Shown here in pieces: positions 1-7,867 of a DNA stretch of 64,000 nucleotides. Position numbers and translations under genes: made by a program. Within the stretch, counting starts at the first letter, position 1; each line of letters opens with the position of its first letter. The notes beneath the pieces were generated by a model. The model was not told the origin of the DNA, did not search any database, and saw nothing but the letters and a program-made list of their open reading frames with translations. The stretch is from Methylobacterium sp. E-045 (lineage in GTDB: Bacteria; Pseudomonadota; Alphaproteobacteria; Rhizobiales; Beijerinckiaceae). The DNA lies in assembly GCF_022829685.1 (NCBI RefSeq), contig NZ_JAKSYE010000122.1:1-64000 (forward strand), read 5' to 3'.

Positions 1-1
1 C

Positions 2-184
2 CGTTGGGGCGACCCGGAGCTGGTGGCGATCAAGCGCGGCGGCCCCGAGGCGCCCGGCGGCTCGGTGTCGAGCCGCCACGCACAGGGCGCACGCCGCATT
101 GCCGAGGCCCAGGCGCGTTACCGGCGCGGCGAGATCATCGAAGGCTCGGCCAGCGACGACGAGGACGACGAGGCGACGGCTTGA
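2..184 (+). CDS. C-terminal end of an unidentified protein (5' truncated by window)
   Basis: An open frame enters from the left edge and ends with TGA at 182-184. The 60 visible residues carry Arg-rich stretches and end in a strongly acidic tail (SASDDEDDEATA). No domain is recognised, so no function is proposed. It converges with a minus-strand frame whose stop lies at 185-187, leaving no gap between the two stops. Confidence 0.5.
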   Translation, partial: RWGDPELVAIKRGGPEAPGGSVSSRHAQGARRIAEAQARYRRGEIIEGSASDDEDDEATA

Positions 185-400
185 TCATCGGACTGAAGCG
201 CCACGCTGTAGGATCGTCACGGCATTGCCGTAGGCATTCATCCCCTCGGCGCCCACCGGAGTGAGGATCTGGCCCGTTCCGTTGCCCGCGAATGTCGGCG
301 CACTTTGACCGGAATACGCACCCACGACCGTCCCCCTCGTCGGCAAGCCGTACGCGGTATCCCCGTCCCGAGCCTCGGCGATACGCGCCGTGCTGTCGAG
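185..400 (-). pseudogene. possible 3' remnant of a small Gly/Ala-rich protein
   Basis: On the minus strand one frame stays open from 400 to the TGA at 185-187. It reads as coherent protein, with phrases such as GTVVGAY, TGQILTPVGAEG and NAYGNAVTILQRG. No ATG exists in the frame; the only start is a GTG at 323-325, giving 46 residues. A stop sits just upstream, and a neighbouring frame continues the plausible reading, so a 5' frameshift or truncation is likely. The composition resembles small secreted proteins, but that is only a guess. Confidence 0.35.
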
Positions 401-440
401 TCAGTCCGCTGGCCAGCATTATCGCTCCGTTCGCGAGGAT

Positions 441-644
441 TAGAGCGAAGGATATTTACATTAAGTAAACCGCTCTCGTTGTTGATTAGAGACCGGCTCT
501 CGCAGACGTCGAGGCGGAAGACGCGATCGAAGCTGTCCAGGATCTTGTCGTATTCGGTCGTGACGGCACGCAACTCTTTGAGTGTCGGCCTGCGTTACCG
601 GACACCGCGCGCTGAACATGTCGATGGCCGATCATGTTGCTCAT
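441..644 (-). pseudogene. possible frameshifted small ORF
   Basis: A minus-strand ATG at 644 is preceded by GAGGAG at good spacing and starts MSNMIGHRHVQ. After about 15-20 codons that frame loses protein-like character, while the next frame takes over with ELRAVTTEYDKILDSFDRVF. This suggests one coding unit broken by a single-base indel near 600. No family is recognised. It could also be chance reading in GC-rich DNA. Confidence 0.3.
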
Positions 645-659
645 CGCCGTCTCCTCAAG

Positions 660-1147
660 TCCGCGCGCGGGGGATGATTGCTTCACGTACGGTCAGGCGC
701 GTCCTGGCGGGCTCCCGCGAGGGCGTGTTCCATCGCCTCGACGCCGCCGGGGCCGGCAAACTCCCGGCCCTTCCGATGGATCGCCGAGCGGTCGGCCGTC
801 CCCCCGGCCGGCAAACCGGCAGGCCCTCACTGGCGACGAGGAGGCCGAGGACCGAGGCAGGTGGACTGGCGACCGGCGGGGAAAACGGGACGGTCGGGGG
901 CGGGCGGCGATCGGTGATGTCGTGTCCTTCGCCCGCGGCCGTGATCCGGCGCCCTGGCTCGGCCTCGTCCCGTGTCGGGGCGCGACGGGCGGACGACCCC
1001 ACCCCCTCGGTATACCAAAGCGCGGCAGCACGGATCTGCGCAGGATGCCGGACCAGGGTGCCGGAGCGGTGCCGATCCGGATCGGGGGCGCCCCGGGGGC
1101 GCGGTCAGTGCGGTTGGGAGGGTTCGAGCTTCCGCCGGTGTAATCCC
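660..1147. other. gene-free GC-rich stretch
   Basis: Several long frames cross this stretch on both strands, but all are Arg/Gly/Pro-rich with no ribosome binding site, domain or coherent composition. I see no gene, tRNA or clear repeat here. Confidence 0.5.
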
Positions 1148-1183
1148 AAACGAAAAACCCGCCGCGGCGTGAGCCGAGCGGGT
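1148..1183 (-). terminator. Rho-independent terminator, copy 1 of a repeated family
   Basis: A GC hairpin (CCCGC/GCGGG outer and CGGC/GCCG inner stem, GTGA loop) has AAAAA on its left side, so on the minus strand it ends in TTTTT. It lies about 70 bases past the stop of the minus-strand lipoprotein gene at 1256. The first 29 bases are identical to 51621-51649, and a near-identical inverted copy is at 53424-53455. Confidence 0.75.
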
Positions 1184-1255
1184 TTGCGCATGTCCGTCTG
1201 GGCGGAGGGTTAGGCGTGGACGTCTCTCACGTGCGCGCGGTTCTCGACAATTATA

Positions 1256-1693
1256 TCAACCTGGATCTTTCAACGAAAGAGCTTCTAATTCAGGGTAAGG
1301 CTCATAGGGTCCTTCACACGCCGGAACTATATCTAGTTCCCTCCGCATCGAAAGTCTGGTGCCAGAAGATGTTTCAAACGTTGTTGCATGGAGATCGACA
1401 GTTGCAGGTCCAAATATACCGACTGACGACACATGCACCTTCGCACAAATAATATTGTTTGCGTAGATGCTTTTTGAAGGAACACTAACTTGGGCATTCT
1501 TATAATACCTGTCGTTGCCGAGCAACGTCTTGGTACCAAAATTTTGGTGTACAGAAATAAGCTTAGCAAACATAATCTTCAAATCTTGCTTGCGGAAATT
1601 TTGTCGCTCAGCGGTCATTGGCTCGATTGGTCGGGCGCCACATCCTGCAACGCCAGTTGAGATCAGGGCTAAAATTACAAATTTCGGGACCAT
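1256..1693 (-). CDS. small low-GC lipoprotein
   Basis: The product (145 aa from the ATG at 1693) begins MVPKFVILALISTGVAGCGA: a hydrophobic signal segment followed by a lipobox-like VAGC. It is therefore probably a lipoprotein anchored in the inner or outer membrane. The frame also opens upstream at a TTG, but the ATG puts the signal peptide at the very N-terminus. The rest has no recognised domain. The gene is much more AT-rich than everything around it, which points to horizontal acquisition. It is followed by the terminator at 1148-1183. Confidence 0.7.
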   Translation of the reverse strand: MVPKFVILALISTGVAGCGARPIEPMTAERQNFRKQDLKIMFAKLISVHQNFGTKTLLGNDRYYKNAQVSVPSKSIYANNIICAKVHVSSVGIFGPATVDLHATTFETSSGTRLSMRRELDIVPACEGPYEPYPELEALSLKDPG

Positions 1694-1714
1694 TGACGCC
1701 AAATCCGTATTCAA

Positions 1715-2020
1715 ACTGGCCAGATCATATTGGGCCCTTGTGGTATCGTGGTTGCATTAGCGCAACGCATACGCATGATCGCTCCACCCCACGGAACGTT
1801 TCAGGATTTGCGTCAGTAGCGGCCTCCCTCGACCCTGCCGGATCGGCGCTTCGCCGTCGCGCGCGTCGCGAAACGGGCCGGGAACGACGTGGGAAACGAG
1901 TAGGAACGACCTGGACACAGTCCAGCGGCTTGGGTCGATTGTGCGTTAAGGCCATGTTAACCCTGAGCCGACGATCGTTCCGCCGAGTGACCAGGGGTCT
2001 GCCGACCCGATGAGGAGCCG
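1715..2020. other. intergenic stretch upstream of two oppositely oriented genes
   Basis: This 306-base gap separates the lipoprotein gene (leftward) from the secreted-protein gene at 2021 (rightward) and should hold both promoters. I could not assign confident -35/-10 boxes and see no gene in it. Confidence 0.4.
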
Positions 2021-2437
2021 ATGGGCCGCACGATCCTCGCTTGTCGGCTCGCCGCTTCCTCTCTCGCCTGCGCCCTTGCGGGATCGCCGGTTCTGGCCCA
2101 GGAACCGCTGCTCCTGAGAATCAGGCCTCCGGACGCCGCTCCGGCCGAGATCGGCGCTGGCGGCGGAATGCCGTCGGCGGAGGAGGTGGCACGGGCCCGG
2201 GCCGCTCGCGAAGCGGTGTGGGAGCGGGCAGACCGCCGCGCCCGCATCGCGATCGCCTCCGTCTGCAGCGGCTGTCTGCAGCCGGAACGTCCGGCGCCGC
2301 GGCTCACTTCTCAACCACGCCCGGAAGACGCCATCGTCCGGGAGCAGACGACACCGCCCGAGCCGCCCGCCGCCGGCGACACGGCTCCGGCCGATATCCT
2401 CGCCCAGACCTCAACCAGCCAGACAGGTACTCCATGA
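2021..2437 (+). CDS. small exported protein of unknown function
   Basis: 138 aa. The first 26 residues form a standard Sec signal peptide with an Ala-x-Ala-type end (SPVLAQE). The mature part contains a charged helix (SAEEVARARAAREAVWERAD), a lone Cys-x2-Cys (CSGC) and a Pro-rich C-terminal third typical of disordered periplasmic proteins. Its TGA overlaps the ATG of the next gene (ATGA), so the two are translationally coupled. No family is recognised. Confidence 0.7.
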   Translation: MGRTILACRLAASSLACALAGSPVLAQEPLLLRIRPPDAAPAEIGAGGGMPSAEEVARARAAREAVWERADRRARIAIASVCSGCLQPERPAPRLTSQPRPEDAIVREQTTPPEPPAAGDTAPADILAQTSTSQTGTP

Positions 2438-2841
2438 CCCAGTCGCACCCCACCAGCGGCGCCGAGCCGGATCCGGCCTGCCCGGTCTCCCTCGATCTCC
2501 TCGGGGCGGTCTATCGCGCCGAGCCCGAGGACCTGCCCGAGATCCTGGCCGAGATCCCTCCCACCACCCGCGCCAACCTCGCCGTCTACCTCTACGGCAA
2601 GAGCCACATGCATCAACTCGGCCTCTCGGTGGCCCGGGCCTGCGAGCGGGACGACCTCGTCCGGGTCGCCGGCGAGATCGGCTCGGTGGTCCACGGACAG
2701 GCGCAGATGAAGTCGGCGCGGCCAGCGGCTCCCAACCCCGCCGCCGCCCCGCCCCCCCGCAAGATCAGCCTCGGCGGCGGTTCGGCTCCGAAGAAGATCA
2801 GCCTCGGTGGATCGTCGGCGAAATCGCGCTCCTTCGATTGA
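2434..2841 (+). CDS. hypothetical protein coupled to the upstream exported protein
   Basis: 135 aa. The start ATG at 2434 overlaps the previous stop by 4 bases and is preferred over the upstream in-frame codons, which lie inside the other gene. The N-terminal ~85 residues look globular and helical (LLGAVYRAEPEDLPEILAEI). The C-terminus has a Pro/Ala linker followed by two copies of the short motif KISLGG (PRKISLGGG, PKKISLGGS). There is no signal peptide, so it is probably cytoplasmic. Function unknown. Confidence 0.7.
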   Translation: MTQSHPTSGAEPDPACPVSLDLLGAVYRAEPEDLPEILAEIPPTTRANLAVYLYGKSHMHQLGLSVARACERDDLVRVAGEIGSVVHGQAQMKSARPAAPNPAAAPPPRKISLGGGSAPKKISLGGSSAKSRSFD

Positions 2842-2975
2842 GCGCCCGCCACTGCGCGCCCGTTCGCGAGATCGTGACGCGCGAGCGGCCTTTCGATCGA
2901 GCCGGCCCTTACCGCGAAGACGGACCGCGTGACATAAGCGCGGCCATTGCGCCCGGCGGCGTGGAGAGGACTGAC

Positions 2976-3236
2976 ATGTTCGGTGCGTGGTGGAAGCTCG
3001 GCATGGATGCGACCCTGCTTGCGATGGAATCGCAGCAGGTGATCGGCCTTCGCCTCGCCAAGCTGTCCCTCGGCGGGCCGGCCGCGCAGGTCGAGGCTCA
3101 ACGCATGGTCAGCGAGAAGATCATGGCCGCCGGCGAGGCGGCCCTGCTGATGGCGACCGGAGGCTCGACCCAGAGCATGGTCACCGGATACCGCCGGAAG
3201 GTCCGCGCCAATGCCAGGCGGCTCTCGCGGGGCTGA
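2976..3236 (+). CDS. small conserved-looking hypothetical protein
   Basis: 86 aa starting MFGAWWKLGMDATLLAMESQ. The ATG at 2976 follows GGAGAGGA at ribosome-binding distance, which decides this start over the longer frame beginning at 2838. It is mostly helical, with a basic C-terminus (YRRKVRANARRLSRG). The sequence resembles the short phasin-like or DUF-type helical proteins common in these bacteria, but I cannot name a family. Confidence 0.6.
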   Translation: MFGAWWKLGMDATLLAMESQQVIGLRLAKLSLGGPAAQVEAQRMVSEKIMAAGEAALLMATGGSTQSMVTGYRRKVRANARRLSRG

Positions 3237-3320
3237 CACGGCCTCGCTGCGGCGCAGCATTAACCAGGGATTAACCAACCTCCGCTTCCATCGGGGCGAC
3301 CACCCACGAGGAGAGCGCGG

Positions 3321-3803
3321 ATGATCCCTTTCGAACAGCAGGTGCGTGAGCGCGCCTATTATATCTGGGAAGGCGAGGGCCGGGTCTTCGGCCGCGCCGA
3401 GGACCATTGGCTGATGGCCGAGGCCGAGCTGGTCTCGACGCGTGATCCGGCCCCGCACTACGTCCAGGCGGCGACCGCCGATCTGAGCCTGTCGCCGAGC
3501 CCGGCCAAGGTTCTGAAGCCCCGTGCCTCGCGCAGCGCCGCCGCCAAGGCCGTCGCAGAAAAGGCCGTCGCCGAGAAGGCCGTCGCCGCTCCGCGCAAGC
3601 CCAGGACGTCGGCGAAGTCGGCGGCGACCCAGTCGGCTTCCGCCAAGGTGGCCGCCCCCAAGGCGCCTGCCGCGAAGGCGCCCGCGACCAAGACGGCGGC
3701 AGCCAAGACGACCGCAGCCAAGGCGACCCCGGCCGCGCGGCCCCGCGCCGTGTCCAAGCCGCGCGCCACCGCTTCGATGGAGTCCGGCGCCACCGTCCAC
3801 TGA
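3321..3803 (+). CDS. DUF2934 protein with Ala/Lys-rich tail
   Basis: 160 aa. The N-terminal ~45 residues match DUF2934: RERAYYIWEGEGRVFGRAED followed by HWLMAEAEL, the usual W-x-EG-x-P/G-x-GRA-x2-HW pattern. After residue ~65 the protein is a low-complexity Ala/Lys/Pro tail of AAKA-like repeats, similar to histone H1-like tails, which could bind nucleic acid (inference). An AGGAGA sequence precedes the ATG. It ends just before a strong hairpin shared with the converging MFS gene. Confidence 0.8.
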   Translation: MIPFEQQVRERAYYIWEGEGRVFGRAEDHWLMAEAELVSTRDPAPHYVQAATADLSLSPSPAKVLKPRASRSAAAKAVAEKAVAEKAVAAPRKPRTSAKSAATQSASAKVAAPKAPAAKAPATKTAAAKTTAAKATPAARPRAVSKPRATASMESGATVH

Positions 3804-3821
3804 CGCCGAACCGCTCCGTTC

Positions 3822-3852
3822 AAGCCCGCCGCCCGTCATGGGCGGCGGGCTT
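3822..3852. terminator. bidirectional terminator hairpin
   Basis: A perfect 13-bp inverted repeat (AAGCCCGCCGCCC / GGGCGGCGGGCTT) with a 5-base loop sits between two converging genes. The A- and T-ends make it usable in both directions. Confidence 0.85.
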
Positions 3853-3854
3853 CT

Positions 3855-5159
3855 TCATGCGCGAGACCCGGTCCCCGGACGCCGCCCCTCGATCCGCCAC
3901 AGGCACAGGGCCACGACCATGGCCACGGCGAGCAGGAGGGCGTTGAACGCCGTCACGGCCGGCCAGGCCCCCGCCGTCCAGAACCATCCGCCGGCCGAGC
4001 CGAGGCAGCTCGAACCGAGGTAATAGGCGAGGAGGTACAGGGACGCCGCATGGCCCTTGGACCCGGCCGCCATCCGGCCGACCCAGCCGCTCGCTACCGA
4101 ATGCGCCACGAAGAACCCGATCGTGACCGCCGCCACACCGGCGATCATGCCGGGAAGCGAGGGCAGCAGCGTGAGGGCGATGCCCGCCGCCATGATCAGA
4201 ATCCCCGAGACGAGGACGGGGCCGCGGCCGAACCGGTCCGCCATCGAACCCGCCGTCGAGGAGGATACCACCCCGAACAGGAACACGGCGAAGACGAGGC
4301 TGATCTGGGCCTGGTCGAGGCCGTAGGGCGGGGCGCTCAGCCGGAACGTCAGGTAGTTGAAGGTCGCGACGAAGACGCCGAGCACGAGAAACCCGGTGGC
4401 GAAGAGCAGCGGCAGGCCGGGATTGCGCAGGTGCGAGGCCCAGGCTCCCACATGATGGGCCGCGTTGATGCCCGAGCGCCGGATGAAGTTGCGCGAGGGC
4501 GGCAGCAGCAGGATGAAGCCGACAGCCGCCAGGAGGTCGACGGCGCCGAGGGTGAACAGGGCGGTCCGCCAGGAGGCGAACTCGGTGAGGGCGCCCATGC
4601 CGAGCCGGCCCATCATCCCGCCGAAGGCCGTGCCGCCGACATAGAGGCCCATGGTCGCCCCGAGGGCACGCGGGTCGATCTCCTCGGCGAGGTAGGCCAT
4701 GGCCACCGCCGGCACGCCGCCCAGCATGAAGCCCTCGGCGGCCCGTAGCGCCAGGATGGCGTACCAGCCCGGCACCAGGGCGCCGGCCATATGGAGGAGG
4801 GCGCCCCCGGCCATGGAGGCGAACATCAGGCCGCGACGGCCCAGAGCCTCGGAGACTGCGCCGGCGCACAGGATCGAGAAGGCCAGGAAGCCGGTGGTGA
4901 GCGACAGCGCCAGGGACGCCTCCGAGGCGCCGATCCCGAATTCCGAGGTGAAGTTCGGCAGGAGCGGCTGCACCGCATAGAGCAGCGAGAACGTGGAGAA
5001 ACCCGCCAGGAACATGGCGAGGCTGGTGCGCCGATAGGCGGTGGTCCCCCGCTCCACGAAGGTGCCGGCGGGGCGCTCGCGCCCTGCGCGCTCCGACCCG
5101 GCGGTAACGGAGGCGGGGATGCCGAAAGCCGTCTCGGCGGCGGAGAAGCGGGTGGTCAT
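3855..5159 (-). CDS. MFS transporter, YnfM-like drug/metabolite exporter
   Basis: 434 aa inner-membrane protein with about 12 hydrophobic segments starting near residue 46, after a longer-than-usual hydrophilic N-terminus. The loop after TM2 carries the MFS signature-like GAVSEALGRRG, and the second half repeats it weakly as GSMADRFGRGP. The order of segments matches the YnfM/arabinose-efflux-like group; the substrate cannot be read from sequence. ATG at 5159 (MTTRFSAAE) is the first ATG in frame; the longer frame begins at a non-ATG codon. It is divergent from the LysR gene at 5261, which is its likely regulator. Confidence 0.85.
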   Translation of the reverse strand: MTTRFSAAETAFGIPASVTAGSERAGRERPAGTFVERGTTAYRRTSLAMFLAGFSTFSLLYAVQPLLPNFTSEFGIGASEASLALSLTTGFLAFSILCAGAVSEALGRRGLMFASMAGGALLHMAGALVPGWYAILALRAAEGFMLGGVPAVAMAYLAEEIDPRALGATMGLYVGGTAFGGMMGRLGMGALTEFASWRTALFTLGAVDLLAAVGFILLLPPSRNFIRRSGINAAHHVGAWASHLRNPGLPLLFATGFLVLGVFVATFNYLTFRLSAPPYGLDQAQISLVFAVFLFGVVSSSTAGSMADRFGRGPVLVSGILIMAAGIALTLLPSLPGMIAGVAAVTIGFFVAHSVASGWVGRMAAGSKGHAASLYLLAYYLGSSCLGSAGGWFWTAGAWPAVTAFNALLLAVAMVVALCLWRIEGRRPGTGSRA

Positions 5160-5207
5160 GGCCTGTCTTTCAGGTGGGGACGGCCATGTCCTAGTCCTCG
5201 CCGAGCT

Positions 5208-5223
5208 ATTGCACCTCAGCAAT
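5208..5223. promoter_or_regulatory. candidate LysR-type operator
   Basis: ATTGC-N6-GCAAT is an inverted repeat lying in the 101-base gap between the divergent MFS and LysR genes. It contains the T-N11-A core typical of LysR binding sites. The assignment is by position and pattern only. Confidence 0.45.
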
Positions 5224-5260
5224 CGAGACGGAACAGTTATCGCGAACGGGCATAGGTGAC

Positions 5261-6205
5261 ATGGACATCTCGCAGCTGCGCACCCTGGTGCACGTCGCCG
5301 AACTCGGCAGCCTCAGCAAGGCGGCGGCGCGCCTGCGCATCGCGCAGCCGGCCCTGAGCCGGCAGGTCCGGCTGCTCGAGGACGAACTCGGCGTGCCGCT
5401 CTTTGCCCGTCACGGGCGCGGGATGGTCATTACCGAACAGGGCCAGGCAGCGCTGCGCCATGCAAAGCGCATCCTGGCCGAGGTGGAAGCCCTGAAGGCC
5501 GGCGTCACCGGTGCCGGTGCGTCCCTGACCGGACACGTCGCCATCGGCCTGCCGCCGACCATCGCGGACATGATCTCGGTTCCCCTGGCCGCGGCGTTCC
5601 GGGCGGCGCATCCGGGCGTGATGGTTCAGCTCGTGAGCGCCTATACCGGCTACCTGCTCGACGGGCTCCATCGCGGCGAGATTGACCTCGCGATCCTGTA
5701 CGACCCGCGGGCGACCCGTTCGCTGCGCTCGCGGCCCCTGATGCGCGAGAGCCTGTTCCTGATCGGACCCGGCGGGGAGGGGCGGGAAGACGGCGCTCCC
5801 ATGTCCGGCAAGCCCGTGCCGTTCGAGGCCCTGGCCGCCGAGCAGCTGCTGCTTCCGAGCGACCGCCACGGCCTGCGCATCATCCTCCAGCACTTCGCCA
5901 CGGAGGCCGGGATCACCCTCGACGTGGCGATCGAGACGGACAGCTACACGGCCCTGAAGGACTTGGTGCGCCACGGCTACGGCTTGACCATCCTGCCGCT
6001 GGCCTCGATCCATGCCGACATCGAGGCCGGACGGCTCACGGCAAGGCCCATCGTCGACCCGGCGCCCACGCGCCGCCTCGTCCTGTCCTATCCGCCGGAC
6101 CGGACACCCTCCCGCGCCGCCAGCTTCGCCGGCGATGCGGTGTTGGCGATCATGACCGATCACGTGGAACGCGGAATCTGGGTCGGGGAGATGCTGCGAG
6201 GGTAA
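5261..6205 (+). CDS. LysR-family transcriptional regulator
   Basis: 314 aa. Residues 1-60 form the classic LysR winged helix-turn-helix (LSKAAARLRIAQPALSRQVR, then LEDELGVPLFARHGRG). Residues ~90-300 form the periplasmic-binding-protein-like effector domain. The N-terminus begins MDISQLRTLVHVAELGS, as in the Nac/CynR-like group. It is divergent from the MFS exporter, the usual regulator/target pair. The effector is unknown. A structured repeat begins one base after its stop codon. Confidence 0.9.
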   Translation: MDISQLRTLVHVAELGSLSKAAARLRIAQPALSRQVRLLEDELGVPLFARHGRGMVITEQGQAALRHAKRILAEVEALKAGVTGAGASLTGHVAIGLPPTIADMISVPLAAAFRAAHPGVMVQLVSAYTGYLLDGLHRGEIDLAILYDPRATRSLRSRPLMRESLFLIGPGGEGREDGAPMSGKPVPFEALAAEQLLLPSDRHGLRIILQHFATEAGITLDVAIETDSYTALKDLVRHGYGLTILPLASIHADIEAGRLTARPIVDPAPTRRLVLSYPPDRTPSRAASFAGDAVLAIMTDHVERGIWVGEMLRG

Positions 6206-6300
6206 GCAGGTTTCGCAAGAGCGGTCGCCGCTCTTGCGTCCTGGAACCTGCGACGCGTCAAAGCCTCAGCGAGGTGAAGCGTCGGCTTGCCGAGGCGAAC
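6206..6300 (+). repeat. structured intergenic repeat, copy 1
   Basis: This ~95-base element aligns along its whole length with 40961-41055. The outer stem GCAGGTT/AACCTGC (6206-6212 with 6245-6251) is identical in both copies. The inner stem here is CGCAAGAGCGG/CCGCTCTTGCG; in the other copy it is CGCAGAA/TTCTGCG, so base changes are paired. The conserved 3' half carries AGGTGAAGCGTCGGCT. It follows the LysR stop codon directly. Confidence 0.75.
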
Positions 6301-6324
6301 TTGCCGAGGCGAACTTGCCGAGGG
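6285..6324 (+). repeat. short tandem repeat, period 14
   Basis: CTTGCCGAGGCGAA occurs about three times in a row at the tail of the structured repeat; the last unit diverges after CTTGCCGAGG. The second genomic copy of the structured repeat has no such expansion. Confidence 0.7.
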
Positions 6325-6417
6325 GATGCCGCCGGCGGGGAACGCCGCGGCAACCTTCGCCGTTATACGCTCACCACATCGACACGCCGATTCCCGGCCC
6401 ATCCCTCCGAGGCCCGC

Positions 6418-6726
6418 ATGAAGACCGCCCTGTCCGCCGTGTTCGCCGTGGCGATGATGGCCGCGCCCCTGGTCGCCGCTCCCTCGGCCGCCGAAGCCGG
6501 CGCGGGTCCGTACCGCGAGCGCCCGGTCGTGCGGGAGGTCGATTCCACCGGCGGCATCAGCGTGGGCGGTCGCGCGCCTTGGAACCAGGCCTGGGAATAC
6601 GATTCGGGCAGCGACAACGACCGCCGGCCGGAACTGCCCTATTACCAGCAGGGACGTGGACAGCAGACCGGTGGGCCGGCGCGCAACCTGCTCCCCGATG
6701 ACGGTCTGCAGATCGTCCCCCGCTGA
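6418..6726 (+). CDS. small exported protein
   Basis: 102 aa. MKTALSAVFAVAMMAAPLVA followed by APSAAEAGA is a Sec signal peptide with an AEA-type cleavage site. The mature ~77 residues are rich in Gly, Arg, Asn and Tyr (NQAWEYDSGSDNDRRPELPY) and probably disordered. The ATG at 6418 is preferred to the upstream frame, which runs through the repeat region and has no signal peptide. Family and role unknown. Confidence 0.7.
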   Translation: MKTALSAVFAVAMMAAPLVAAPSAAEAGAGPYRERPVVREVDSTGGISVGGRAPWNQAWEYDSGSDNDRRPELPYYQQGRGQQTGGPARNLLPDDGLQIVPR

Positions 6727-6857
6727 CGCGCCAGTCTGGAACCGCTCTGCAAGCCACACATGACACAAATGCGTCAGAGCCGGTCGTCGGCTATGAATAG
6801 TCGGCGAAAGGGACTGGCGGAGGCGGACGACTTCGCGTAGCCAACCGCCCGGGGAAA

Positions 6858-7094
6858 ATGATCCCGAGCGACGGAACGCAGACCATGCCGCAGCAGGCCC
6901 AGTCGAGCTTCGATACTCAGCATCCTTACGAGCGGATGGCGCTCCAGGACGAGGTCGAGGCCGCCGTCCAGGACGGCACGACCCCGATCAGCCGGCTGCT
7001 TCGGCTGATGTTCGCGGTCGATGCGGACGCCACGGCCAACGAGAACCTGCGCCTGCGCCTGCGTGCGCGCATCGGCGCGCCGCGCAGCGTCTGA
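6858..7094 (+). CDS. small hypothetical protein
   Basis: 78 aa, or 69 aa if translation starts at the internal ATG at 6885 (MPQQAQSS), which has better spacing from GACGGAACG. Acidic and helical, with a segment LQDEVEAAVQDGTTPISRLL and a basic end. No domain recognised. It converges with the minus-strand gene at 7103. Confidence 0.5.
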   Translation: MIPSDGTQTMPQQAQSSFDTQHPYERMALQDEVEAAVQDGTTPISRLLRLMFAVDADATANENLRLRLRARIGAPRSV

Positions 7095-7102
7095 TCGTCC
7101 GC

Positions 7103-7384
7103 CTATCGCCGCCGACGCGCGGTGCGCGGCTGCGAGCGGGTCATGCAAGCGGTATAGATCTGACGGCCGACGGCGTAGAGTCCGATCCCACCCGGGTCGG
7201 GGGTGACGAACACCTTCGCACGGGCCTCGTTGCGGCAGGCCGCGTCCTGAGGACTCTTGATCGGGGCCTCGGCCCTGGCCGGCAGCGCGATTCCCAATAA
7301 TCCCACAGCGGCCATGCCGACGATCCAGCCCCGTCGACGCACCGCCGAACTCCCACCGCACGATCCGGCCGTCTCGCCCATCAT
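7103..7384 (-). CDS. small exported protein with one conserved-looking Cys pair
   Basis: 93 aa. Residues ~18-39 (GWIVGMAAVGLLGIALPARA) form a signal peptide ending ARA-EA. The mature part holds two Cys (AACRNEARAK and YTACMTRSQ) about 36 residues apart and could form a disulfide in the periplasm. The C-terminus is very basic. No family recognised. Confidence 0.6.
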   Translation of the reverse strand: MMGETAGSCGGSSAVRRRGWIVGMAAVGLLGIALPARAEAPIKSPQDAACRNEARAKVFVTPDPGGIGLYAVGRQIYTACMTRSQPRTARRRR

Positions 7385-7479
7385 TCCCGCCCCCCGTCGT
7401 TACGGCTGAGGTAGGGCGGATCGGCGGAAAAGCGCATCGGTATTTTCCACTGAATCGGCGCTCGGGCAGGAATCCCCGC

Positions 7480-7785
7480 TTACGGCCGAATCCAGAGGCA
7501 GGAGGCCTCCCCCGTCACCGTGAGGCATTCGAACGGGGCTCCGCCGATCATGGCGCGGTGCTCGGGCGCGCCGACGCGATCGTGGGCGATCCTGCGGCAA
7601 CCGGAGTCAGCGGCGGGATCGGCCGACGCCGCGGCAGGGTCGGATTTCATCCCTCCCATCAGGACGCGCAGATGGACCAACGTATCGCAGCCGACGACAT
7701 CGCGCGGCGCGGCATCGTCGGCGGCGGCCGCCTTCGTCGCCGCCATGATGAGCAGGATGGCGATTCCCCAACGAGTTTGCGGCAT
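7480..7785 (-). CDS. small exported Cys-containing protein, paralogue of the next gene upstream
   Basis: 101 aa from the ATG at 7785 (MPQTRWGIAILLIMAATKAA, signal peptide). The mature part contains GCDTLVHLRVLMGG, an internal Cys, a DH/EH-type stretch, FECLTVTG and SCLW. The same order of features occurs in the upstream gene at 7868 (GCPSLANLRLLLRQ, Cys, DHAAL, YDCVGVTG, ICSW), so the two are tandem paralogues with four matching Cys. Periplasmic, probably two disulfides (inference). Function unknown. Confidence 0.7.
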   Translation of the reverse strand: MPQTRWGIAILLIMAATKAAAADDAAPRDVVGCDTLVHLRVLMGGMKSDPAAASADPAADSGCRRIAHDRVGAPEHRAMIGGAPFECLTVTGEASCLWIRP

Positions 7786-7867
7786 CACGGCGTGGCCTCC
7801 TCCGGCTCTGCTCCACCGGCGGGGATATAGGGCGCCCCCGGCGTCAGGGTCCGCGACCGATGAGCCC

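Noticed and set aside
305-1213. 302-codon plus-strand frame
   Set aside because: Arg/Ser/Pro-rich throughout, no domain or ribosome site, and it runs through the terminator at 1148. Typical chance frame in GC-rich DNA.
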